Position numbers and translations under genes: made by a program
Origin: Nitrosomonas sp.
GTDB lineage: Bacteria; Pseudomonadota; Gammaproteobacteria; Burkholderiales; Nitrosomonadaceae
NCBI GenBank assembly: GCA_021774265.1
Contig: JAJFJG010000103.1
Coordinates: forward strand, 1-45,472
DNA: 45,472 nt
Direction of reading: 5' to 3'
The notes under the pieces: generated by a model
Told to the model about the DNA's origin: nothing
Seen by the model: only the letters and a program-made list of their open reading frames with translations
Databases searched by the model: none
Part shown: in pieces, positions 9,654 to 17,459 of the stretch
How the letters are laid out: every line of letters begins with the position of its first letter
Position numbering within the stretch: the stretch's first letter is position 1

Positions 9654-10483
9654 TTGTTACCCCTAAGCCAGGCATCCACATCCGGCAGAAAATGAGCAAT
9701 TCCTTCCAAAATACCGGCGCTGTAATTACCGTTCATGCCGAGATAGTTACCTTTGGCCAGATAGAGACTGGCCTGCAAATCGTTACGTGCAGCACTGGCA
9801 CGCACATCATCACTTGCATTGGCGACCAATACAGCATAAATCGGACTCAACAACACATCCAGGTCGTTGCCGCTATCGCCAGCGAAAACCGTGTTTTCAT
9901 AATTGAAGCCGTGATTCTGCATGAAAAAATTAATGGCGTGTAGTTTGTTGGCACTGGACGGAAGAATATCCAATAACCCGATTTCGGCCTGTTCATCAAT
10001 GCTCCAGATCAGGTTGGCCCGGATGTCTGTCCTTGTCAGCCGGTTTTCTATCTCTTTCATTGTGTTTTTCTCATCGATAGTAAGCGGCAGATAGTAGCTA
10101 AGTTTATGTCTGTTCTGTTTTCCCTGCTCTTGAAGTTTCAGCTCTGGAAGGTCATGAAGCAGCATATGGAGCTCATGGGAGCTCATTCCATTCCAGTCAG
10201 TATCGATTTTGTCTCCCCATTCATCCCACTGCTGCCAGAAACCTTGGTTAAGCTTATAAATTGTTGAACCGACATCGGCAATGGCGAAGTTTGGTTGAGG
10301 CAGTTCATATTGTTGGATGGCCTGTACGATCAGTTCGCGGTGTCGGCCGGTGACATAGACAATGGTCGTCTGCGCCTCATTGGCCAACCGACTAAACATT
10401 TGTCGGGCGCCGACTGATTCCGGAGCGCTTCCATTGGGGATCAAGGTCCGATCCATGTCGGTACAAAGGAGAAAGTCTCGCAC
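9650..10483 (-). CDS. spp: Sucrose-6F-phosphate phosphatase (HAD family)
   Basis: Hydrolyses sucrose 6F-phosphate to sucrose, the irreversible last step of synthesis. The 277-residue protein has intact HAD motifs: DMDRT (Asp9, Asp11, Thr13), TGRH (45-48), Lys180, and GDSGND (202-207). The segment LPELKLQEQ...KLSYY (112-131) is strikingly like LPGLKLQEK...KISYY in the C-terminal domain of the neighbouring SPS, so the two phosphatase-like domains are paralogues. The start is GTG at 10483, three bases after the sps stop. The next start upstream would lie inside sps. It overlaps fruK by four bases. Confidence 0.92.
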   Translation of the reverse strand: MRDFLLCTDMDRTLIPNGSAPESVGARQMFSRLANEAQTTIVYVTGRHRELIVQAIQQYELPQPNFAIADVGSTIYKLNQGFWQQWDEWGDKIDTDWNGMSSHELHMLLHDLPELKLQEQGKQNRHKLSYYLPLTIDEKNTMKEIENRLTRTDIRANLIWSIDEQAEIGLLDILPSSANKLHAINFFMQNHGFNYENTVFAGDSGNDLDVLLSPIYAVLVANASDDVRASAARNDLQASLYLAKGNYLGMNGNYSAGILEGIAHFLPDVDAWLRGNK

Positions 10484-10486
10484 TGC

Positions 10487-12631
10487 TTAAGAAGTCCGCC
10501 CTATATCAAAAAAGCTGTAGTGATGCATGGCTTCGATGATGCCCGCAGCACAGTTCCTCTGGGCAAAGTAGATGCGCTTAATATCGGCCAGCTCTGACAA
10601 CTCTTCATGATGGCGGTTGGCGACAATCACTGCGAGGGTGTTGCCGCGCATCATATCTTCATCGGCGCCGGAACCACCGGCGGTGAGGATGTTTTCAAGC
10701 GGAATACTTAGCTGCTCAGCGCACCAGCGCAGGGCCAGCCCCTTGGATGCCCTGACTGGCACGACGTCGAGGTATTGTCCGAAAGCGAAAATAGTATTCA
10801 CTGCCTGATCTTGCTGCTGTAGCATGTGCCTGATATCGTGCATGTCTGGCGCTACTGTTGGATCGATATAGTAGCTGATCTTGAACTGCCCTTGACACAC
10901 CTTCTCCTGCAGCTTCAGGCCCGGCAATTCATCAAGAATTGCTCTTACAGCTCGCGGATTCCATAAATGGTTGATATGTTTTGCCCAGACCATGTCTTTG
11001 GTCAGGTTCGGCGCGTAATGAATTTCTGTGCCGAGACTGCTAATCAGTACATCGGGCTGCGGAATCTTATACTGGCGAAGAGCGGACAAAGCGGTATCGA
11101 GACGCCGCCCCGTGGCAATACCAAAAGTAATTTTTTTCTGGTGCTGGCGAATCAATTCTAGAAATTCGGCTAGCGCCTCTCTGTCTCCCATTAAATTTTG
11201 GTCAAGATCGGTGAATATGGCTTGGTTTCGATAAAGGCCAGGGCGGCGCTGCAGTGTCATGCGGTGCAGAGGTTCGGTCTGCTCAACGAGCGGCCGAATG
11301 ATGTCCAGATATTTCTCGGCATGCGCCTGCCACGCATAGTGGCGGCGAACCCCACGGATACCGTTGTCGCAAAACTCCTTCCACCCGTCGGGATCGGTCA
11401 GGGTTTTCAGCAGGATGTCGGCCATAGCTTCTCTGTCCAGTGGGTCGATAAGATGACCATTATGGCAATTACCGATAATGTCGATCGGACCTCCGTCTTC
11501 GGTAGCAATGATCGGTACGCCGCAAGCTGCTGCCTCAATCAGTGTCAGCCCGAATGGCTCGGTCAGGGCAGGATTGATAAAAACACCTTTCGACAAGGCA
11601 GTCAGCCTGTACAGCAGAGGAACCTCATCCGGCCGGTGATGTTTGGGATAGGCAATCTTGCCGTAAAGATCAAATTGATCGATGGTCAGCAGAATGTTGC
11701 TCAAAACTTCTTGCGCACCATCCTCCATGTCCCTGATATCATCGCGATTACCAGCAATGATTACGAGATTGGCTGCTTCTTGAAGGGGAGGTGACGCACC
11801 ATAGGCTTCGATGAGCGTGACAATGTTCTTTCTCGGATCCGGACGGGAGAGCGCTAGAATGATCGGCTTGTCAGGCATATCGAAAAACCGCCGCAGCTCC
11901 AGCGCAATATTGCTCGAATTTTCGTTACCTCCGGCAGGATAAAACTTTTCAAGGTCGGTGCCGGGAGGAACAACTCGCATTTTGTTTGGCTGATAACAGT
12001 CATAAAGGCCATATTGCTCCTCAATCTCCTGACGCGTGCTGGTAATCACCCGAGAAGCGACACCCAGAATCGACTCCTCAGCCTCAATGCGCCGGGACAT
12101 GGCATAGGTAGTCTCGATCTCGTCGCGTTTCACACCACTGGCCAACAGTTGTTTGCGTTTGCTGCGACCTAGCGAGTGGCCGGTATGGACCAGTGGAATT
12201 GCCAACTGGTGTGACAAGCGTGTACCAACATAGCCCGCATCGGCATAATGGCTGTGAATGATACTCGGCAGACGCTCTTCGCCATGCAGAAGGATCAAAG
12301 AATTGTCCGAAAAAGTGTCAAGATAATCCCAAAGTTCTTCCTTCGGTATATAGCGATCTTCACCGCATTCGATGCGGACAATGCGTGCTTTTTCAGAAAG
12401 CTGTTCGATGGGTTTAGCATAGTCGCTACTGACTTTTGGATCAACGACCTTTCGAGTCAACAAGTCCACCCGGTCCACCTCAGGACGTTCGGCCAGAGCA
12501 CGGGTAAGTTCAACCACATATTTGGTTTGTCCGCCGGTATCGGCATCTCTGCCTAATTCAAGGTCGTCACCGCGGATCAAGCCATGCACGCTGATCAATA
12601 CGATATAGTATCCGTTAGTTGTGTTACTCAT
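10487..12631 (-). CDS. sps: Sucrose-phosphate synthase with C-terminal HAD domain
   Basis: Makes sucrose 6F-phosphate from UDP-glucose and fructose 6-phosphate. The 714-residue protein has a GT-B glycosyltransferase part (about 1-455), with the N-terminal loop DADTGGQTKYV (29-39), SRPDPRKNI (262-270) and the retaining-GT E-x7-E motif Glu358/Glu366 (TEPFGLTLIEAA). A HAD domain follows (about 470-714). In that domain motif I is DLDQN (475-479, Asn in place of Thr) and the motif IV equivalent is GGSGADEDM (652-660, Gly in place of the first Asp), so phosphatase activity is doubtful. It heads the operon sps-spp-fruK-ams-galU. ATG start; only a distant AGGA is seen upstream. Confidence 0.93.
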   Translation of the reverse strand: MSNTTNGYYIVLISVHGLIRGDDLELGRDADTGGQTKYVVELTRALAERPEVDRVDLLTRKVVDPKVSSDYAKPIEQLSEKARIVRIECGEDRYIPKEELWDYLDTFSDNSLILLHGEERLPSIIHSHYADAGYVGTRLSHQLAIPLVHTGHSLGRSKRKQLLASGVKRDEIETTYAMSRRIEAEESILGVASRVITSTRQEIEEQYGLYDCYQPNKMRVVPPGTDLEKFYPAGGNENSSNIALELRRFFDMPDKPIILALSRPDPRKNIVTLIEAYGASPPLQEAANLVIIAGNRDDIRDMEDGAQEVLSNILLTIDQFDLYGKIAYPKHHRPDEVPLLYRLTALSKGVFINPALTEPFGLTLIEAAACGVPIIATEDGGPIDIIGNCHNGHLIDPLDREAMADILLKTLTDPDGWKEFCDNGIRGVRRHYAWQAHAEKYLDIIRPLVEQTEPLHRMTLQRRPGLYRNQAIFTDLDQNLMGDREALAEFLELIRQHQKKITFGIATGRRLDTALSALRQYKIPQPDVLISSLGTEIHYAPNLTKDMVWAKHINHLWNPRAVRAILDELPGLKLQEKVCQGQFKISYYIDPTVAPDMHDIRHMLQQQDQAVNTIFAFGQYLDVVPVRASKGLALRWCAEQLSIPLENILTAGGSGADEDMMRGNTLAVIVANRHHEELSELADIKRIYFAQRNCAAGIIEAMHHYSFFDIGRTS

Positions 12632-13005
12632 AGTCGTTTAGTAAAACGAGGATTTTCCTTTCGATTGAAAGCGGTTTAATGTAATTATGATTTTATTTAT
12701 ACCTATTTTTTCTTGTAAATGGAAGGTAATTGTACCCCTTCAGCATAAATTGGATAAACTATTCTAATTGACTAAGATACGGTTTTAGTGCATCGTTTAC
12801 TACCAAAAAAGGGTGATAATGACAATAAAAAGATTACTCAAAGCACAGCACTGAAAAACCGAGGTGTTAAATTCTCATATGGTGGTGTGAGATTAAATGG
12901 AGAATGGCAGACAATAAGACAGCAAACTTCCAATACTGTCCGAAACTGACTGTCAGATCATATCGAGATTAATTTAGTGCAGTGTGTTAAATTTTAGGAT
13001 GCAAA
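12632..13005. other. 374-bp intergenic stretch upstream of sps
   Basis: No credible gene is seen. The half next to sps is AT-rich and should hold the sucrose-operon promoter. On the minus strand a TTTACA and a TAAAAT 18 bases apart (around 12675-12710) are a weak candidate. The half next to the DUF748 gene has a phrase reading RLNGEWQTIRQQTSN before a stop, which might be a short transposase or phage scrap but cannot be assigned. Confidence 0.4.
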
Positions 13006-16000
13006 TTATTTAAGTGAGAATCTTACTTGACTACCTGGTTCTTCAACGTCTTCTTTTACGATAAATACTCTGTCATTGGCAATGCCGCCTTGATTAATTA
13101 TCCAGTTTTGTGCGGCAGAGGCACGTTGTTCAGCAAGCTCTGCTAAATCATTCTCATTTATTTCAATATGTGCCAGCATTAATAGTTCCATTTCTTCATT
13201 AGGTAGACTTTTTGTCAGGCCAATGATATTCGTTGGTTTTTCAAACTCTTCTTCGTCATAGGCCAGCTCCAGATATTCTGAATATTCTTCTGGAGTAAAT
13301 TCAATGTCATCAATAGAGCCAACAGCCTGACCTTTTTTCGTTGATTTTTTAAGTTTTTGGGTTTTTACTTTACGTTCAAGAATGGCTAATTTAAGTCCTT
13401 CGTAATCGACTGCAGGGTTAGTGAAGCCAGCAATTTCCAATTTCAGTGTTGGGCGATTAGTGAGAACCTCAGATAATGTTTGGAGACTGTTCTCTGCTTT
13501 TGTATTAATTCTTGAAAAACCTGGTTCAAAGTTAATGGTAGATAGTTCTTCGCCATCACCGCCTAACGCAGAGCCTAATAATGAGAATGGCGCAGTTACT
13601 GCGCGGGTAATTAGATTTATAAAAGCGTCAAAAATAATATCACCCATGCTGAATTGCGGGTCGTTTAGTGAACCCTGAATCGGTAAATGAATGTCAATTT
13701 CACCGCGTTGATTCTTTAGTAATGCAATAGCAAGGCCTAATGGCGCAGAAATAGCATCTGGGCTATCAATGTCCTCACCAAGCGTTAATTGATCAAGAAA
13801 AATATTATTTTCAGCACTCAACGCGCCATCTTCAATATGGTAGTTAATGTTAACGGATAATTTTCCTTTCTCAATGCCACGTCCAAAGTATTTACCCGAA
13901 TAAGGGCTAAAGGAAGGCAGATCAATATCCTCTATGCTGGCGGCAAGATCGAGCAGGAGTTCAGTACTGAAGGGTGCGATACTTCCTTTAATTTCCAGGG
14001 GGGCTGTTTTATCAACTGCGCCGCGAATATCAATATTCCCAGGCTTGTTAGGGTTTAGTGGCCCAATTTGACCAGAAAGTCCGCTTATATTTGCGTGGTA
14101 ATTAGGCTTAATAAACTGGTCATTAAAATTAACCCTGCCCTGTTTTAATATGATTTTGCCAACATGTATTGGCATCGCCTTATCTGTAGACGGATCTGTT
14201 GGTGTTATTTCAGTTGTTTCAGACACGGTTGCATCTTGATTGTCATCTTGACGCACGATATTGCTAAGATTCAGGTCACCATCAGATGAAAGCATCACGT
14301 GAGCAAAGAAGCTGCTAAGTTCTATTGAGCTAATATCAACACGCAGTGGCTCGCTGATGACATCAATCCCAATAATATCTAAGTTCTTCCAATGCAACAA
14401 ATCAATGCCATTAATTTCATCAAAAATATTGAAATTTGCTAGTTTCCCTTGCCCATTAACAGCAACTTTTAAGGGCTCGCCATCAGCCGTGATTTTGCCC
14501 TTGAAAGAGATGTCGCCTTTGGTTAATAGTGCATTGAGTTGGTCACCCGCCCAGCCTTGTAGTGATACCAGGTCAACGGCTTTAAGATCAATATTTAAAT
14601 CGGTGGCTAGAGGTGCCCATGCTAATGAACCTTCAGTATTAATGCTGCCATGTTCGTTGACAGTGGCTTGTAATAATAAGTTAACAGGTGTGGCGCCACT
14701 TAAATCAATGTTGTCTAGCGTCAAGTCTAGCGAATTGATTGTCATTGGCGCCACTTTTGTCAGTGTGGCATCCTCAAAACGTAACGATGCGTTCGTTATT
14801 TGAAAATGCTTGATTTGTGTTTCCCAAGTCCCCTCGCTTACTACGACTTGCTCATCTGTATCTTCCTTTGGCGCAGAAGCAGTACCGGTTTCTTCTGAAT
14901 AGGCTATGGTTTCAGTCTCAGCCAACGCTTGGGCACGCGCTTCATCAGAAGGTTTGTGGCCTGGTGTTGGGATGAGTGTTTCACCCGCATAATCCGCATC
15001 ACTCGTATAGGGTGCAAAAAGCCGCATCAAATCAAGTTCTCCGTCGATCTCCCGACGGATGGCGGTATTAAAACCGTCGAGTTTAATTTCGCCCAAAACA
15101 ACGTGTTGTTGATCAAGGTCAATGACGGCATCGTTGACTGTTAATTTTGGTAGCGAAAGTACGGGATCAGTTTCGCTTTGACGGGTTAGAGCGATATTGT
15201 CTAGCCCCAAAGTCAATTCAGATGGCGCTTGGTTGGTTAAATTAACATCAGCATCAAGTCGTTTCAAAGTGACATGATAAGGTTCTTTTACTGCGTTATT
15301 ATCAATTCCTAACTGACGTAATGCCACCTTTCCAACGAGAGATATTTCTTGAGACTCATCTGATGTTTGTGAGAAAATAATTTTTAAATCACTGTCAAAT
15401 TTGCCAGAAAGCAGGCTAATTTTAGTCGGAAAAGGTAGATAATTTTTGATATTGGTTAAGTCAATGTCGGTCAGCTTAAGATCAAACGTTGCTTTACGCT
15501 TATCGGTAAAGGGACGGACATTACCGTCTAGAGACAGTGGAGCGCCATTAACTTTAGCGCTGAAATGCGGTTCAACCCATGCTTCTTGAGCGCTTTTGAG
15601 ATTGGCGACAAAAGGAATGCCCAGATTAATATCGGAAATTAATTGATGACTTTGTTTAAACTGATCAATCAGTTCAAATTGACCGCCTTCAATAACGATA
15701 TTGCTAATAGAGAATAAGGTTTCGCCGGTATCCTCAACATCTTCATCGTCTGGCGAGAATTTCTCAATTAAATCAGAAATATTAAATTTTTCTTCAGTTT
15801 CACGAACGAGACGAACCGTTGGTTTAGTCAAAGTTATGGCTCTAACGACTGGTGCGCGGTGAACAACTGAGTTAATGCTGATGTCGACATAGAGTCTGTC
15901 GAAAGAAAGAAAGACATCATCAGTATCGGAAGCCTTTTTTCCGACACGGAATCCATTGACAGATAATTCCATTGAGTAAGGCTTAACTTCAATGGATTGA

Positions 16001-16179
16001 ATAGTTACCGGGCGGCTCAGCGTTTCGGACAACTTTATTTCAAGCTGGGTTTTTGCAAAACCCGGCAGCCAAAAATAGCCAAGTAAGCCAAATAAGACAA
16101 TGAGAAACGCTATAACACCGAGACTGATTTTTAGACGTTTATGCTTAACAAAACGATTCGATTCGGTCGTTGGCGTCAT
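13006..16179 (-). CDS. DUF748 / AsmA-like envelope protein with OmpA-like C-terminus
   Basis: A large (1057 aa) protein anchored by one N-terminal membrane segment (about 17-40), with the remainder expected in the periplasm. The long beta-rich body fits the AsmA-like/DUF748 group, whose members are thought to form lipid-conducting bridges or to affect envelope integrity. The last 176 residues (from about 882) start INFEPGFSRI and continue LKLEIAGFTNPAVD...LERKVK and AEQRASAAQNWIINQGG. This looks like an OmpA/MotB-type fold with an acidic insertion of about 70 residues. A low-complexity acidic linker lies near 400-440. It seems to be a single-gene unit. Function is inferred from family only. 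Confidence 0.8.
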   Translation of the reverse strand: MTPTTESNRFVKHKRLKISLGVIAFLIVLFGLLGYFWLPGFAKTQLEIKLSETLSRPVTIQSIEVKPYSMELSVNGFRVGKKASDTDDVFLSFDRLYVDISINSVVHRAPVVRAITLTKPTVRLVRETEEKFNISDLIEKFSPDDEDVEDTGETLFSISNIVIEGGQFELIDQFKQSHQLISDINLGIPFVANLKSAQEAWVEPHFSAKVNGAPLSLDGNVRPFTDKRKATFDLKLTDIDLTNIKNYLPFPTKISLLSGKFDSDLKIIFSQTSDESQEISLVGKVALRQLGIDNNAVKEPYHVTLKRLDADVNLTNQAPSELTLGLDNIALTRQSETDPVLSLPKLTVNDAVIDLDQQHVVLGEIKLDGFNTAIRREIDGELDLMRLFAPYTSDADYAGETLIPTPGHKPSDEARAQALAETETIAYSEETGTASAPKEDTDEQVVVSEGTWETQIKHFQITNASLRFEDATLTKVAPMTINSLDLTLDNIDLSGATPVNLLLQATVNEHGSINTEGSLAWAPLATDLNIDLKAVDLVSLQGWAGDQLNALLTKGDISFKGKITADGEPLKVAVNGQGKLANFNIFDEINGIDLLHWKNLDIIGIDVISEPLRVDISSIELSSFFAHVMLSSDGDLNLSNIVRQDDNQDATVSETTEITPTDPSTDKAMPIHVGKIILKQGRVNFNDQFIKPNYHANISGLSGQIGPLNPNKPGNIDIRGAVDKTAPLEIKGSIAPFSTELLLDLAASIEDIDLPSFSPYSGKYFGRGIEKGKLSVNINYHIEDGALSAENNIFLDQLTLGEDIDSPDAISAPLGLAIALLKNQRGEIDIHLPIQGSLNDPQFSMGDIIFDAFINLITRAVTAPFSLLGSALGGDGEELSTINFEPGFSRINTKAENSLQTLSEVLTNRPTLKLEIAGFTNPAVDYEGLKLAILERKVKTQKLKKSTKKGQAVGSIDDIEFTPEEYSEYLELAYDEEEFEKPTNIIGLTKSLPNEEMELLMLAHIEINENDLAELAEQRASAAQNWIINQGGIANDRVFIVKEDVEEPGSQVRFSLK

Positions 16180-16216
16180 GACGATACCCTTTTAGTTTTT
16201 TGCTTTGATTAGAAAG

Positions 16217-16261
16217 CACTGATCAATTCGTGAAGTTGGTCCAGCTTTGTATTGATCAGTG
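16217..16261. repeat. 11-bp inverted repeat between FKBP and DUF748 genes
   Basis: CACTGATCAAT (16217-16227) and its exact complement ATTGATCAGTG (16251-16261) flank a 23-base spacer. Each arm contains the palindrome TGATCA. It lies downstream of the FKBP gene and about 40-80 bases upstream of the DUF748 start, on the transcribed strand of both. With no T-run it is not a classical terminator. It could be an operator or an RNA hairpin. Confidence 0.6.
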
Positions 16262-16298
16262 ATTCCTCTGGGGGTGTTTGATTACCTCTTTGTAAATA

Positions 16299-16778
16299 CT
16301 AATAGTGGGATGATTCTTCCTGGAGACCTATTAACTCAACATCAAAAATTAACGTGGCATTCGGTGGAATAATATTACCCGCGCCCTGTGTACCATAACC
16401 CATTGATGGTGGAATAATTAATGTGCGGTGACCACCCACTTTCATACCTAATACGCCTTGATCCCAACCTTTAATGACGCGACCAGAACCTAATAAAAAG
16501 GAAAAGTGGCTATCGCGGTCACGTGAGCTATCAAACTTTCTACCTTTGTTATCCGTAGCGTTTTCATCGTACATCCAGCCGGTATAATGCACGTTGACCG
16601 TATTGCCAACAATAGCTTCTGGTCCTGTACCAACGGTTGTATCAATCTTTTGAAATTGACTATCTATCGTTGAATGAGCGGGTGATCCATGCTCTTTATA
16701 CGAGAATGCCGCTTGGGGAAGCATGATGAATGCTGTGATAATAATAATTAGATTGAGCCAAAGCTTTTTTTTGTACAT
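16299..16778 (-). CDS. Periplasmic FKBP-type peptidyl-prolyl isomerase
   Basis: Catalyses cis-trans isomerisation of Xaa-Pro bonds, probably as a periplasmic folding helper. The 159-residue product starts with a signal peptide (MYKKKLWLNLIIIITAFIML, cleavage probably after the AAFS region). A single FKBP domain follows with VHYTGWMYD, KFDSSRDR, GRVIKGWDQGVLGMKVGG and PPNATLIFDVELI, which are the conserved active-site stretches. The ATG at 16778 is chosen because GAGGTAACT sits immediately upstream and gives a clean signal peptide. An in-frame ATG 39 bases earlier would spoil it. A good -10 (TATAAT) lies upstream at 16835-16830. Confidence 0.93.
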   Translation of the reverse strand: MYKKKLWLNLIIIITAFIMLPQAAFSYKEHGSPAHSTIDSQFQKIDTTVGTGPEAIVGNTVNVHYTGWMYDENATDNKGRKFDSSRDRDSHFSFLLGSGRVIKGWDQGVLGMKVGGHRTLIIPPSMGYGTQGAGNIIPPNATLIFDVELIGLQEESSHY

Positions 16779-16829
16779 AGTTACCTCAGAAAAAATAAAC
16801 TTAATAATTTTAAACACAAACTCTCAGGT

Positions 16830-16858
16830 ATTATACCCTGTCTGATCTTTACGTCATT
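16830..16858 (-). promoter_or_regulatory. Putative sigma70 promoter for the FKBP gene
   Basis: On the minus strand a perfect TATAAT (16835-16830) is preceded by a poor -35 candidate (AATGAC, 16858-16853) at 17-base spacing. The predicted start would leave an untranslated leader of about 45 bases before the chosen ATG. Confidence 0.4.
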
Positions 16859-16959
16859 ACAGTTAAGTTAACATGGCGTAGCAAAGGTAGTCGATAAGAT
16901 AAAAGTGTGTGATGGCGTGTAATTTTATGGATTGACAACACTGTCTCCCTATAAGAACG

Positions 16960-17397
16960 ATGCAAAGTGATATAAAAGAACAAGTAAATAACAAACAAGA
17001 CATCAGCTTACTACGTCTACATGACTCTCGTTTTGTTCGCGTGTTATATATAACTGTAGGTATTACGGCATTGATACTGGGTGCGCTGGGAGCTGTGCTG
17101 CCAATATTGCCAACAGTACCCTTTGTGCTGCTGGCTGCCGCTTGTTTTGCGCGTGGTTCAGAACGCTTCCATGGTAAATTATTAGCCAATCGTGTTGCAG
17201 GTCCAATTATCCGCGAATGGTGCTTGTATCGTAGTATGCCGCGCCGCGCTAAGCGTTGGGCCTACGGGGTAATGGCATTGTCATTTGGCATTTCTATTTT
17301 AATAGTGCCTGCTGCTTGGCAGCAAATCATGTTGGTTGTAATCGGTGCCATACTGACGATATTTATCTGGCGTGTCCCAGTGAGAGACACGAATTAA
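16960..17397 (+). CDS. YbaN-family inner-membrane protein (DUF454)
   Basis: A 145-residue membrane protein of the DUF454/YbaN family, whose role is unknown. After a charged N-terminus it carries the hallmark GITALILGALGAVLPILPTVPFVLLAAACFARGSERFH, with a Gly/Pro-rich membrane hairpin. IIREW and a final pair of hydrophobic segments (about 98-140) follow. The length fits the family. It is divergent from the FKBP gene and sits 62 bases upstream of the Mrp antiporter operon, so cotranscription is possible. The start is ATG, without a strong ribosome site. Confidence 0.85.
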   Translation: MQSDIKEQVNNKQDISLLRLHDSRFVRVLYITVGITALILGALGAVLPILPTVPFVLLAAACFARGSERFHGKLLANRVAGPIIREWCLYRSMPRRAKRWAYGVMALSFGISILIVPAAWQQIMLVVIGAILTIFIWRVPVRDTN

Positions 17398-17459
17398 ACT
17401 AATTTCCTTTCTTACCACTTTTCTTTGATAACAAGTACCCTTAATAAAATTACGATGTT

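Noticed and set aside
11198..11794. 198-codon plus-strand ORF opposite sps
   Set aside because: It lies wholly inside the conserved glycosyltransferase region on the other strand and has no recognisable domain or ribosome site.
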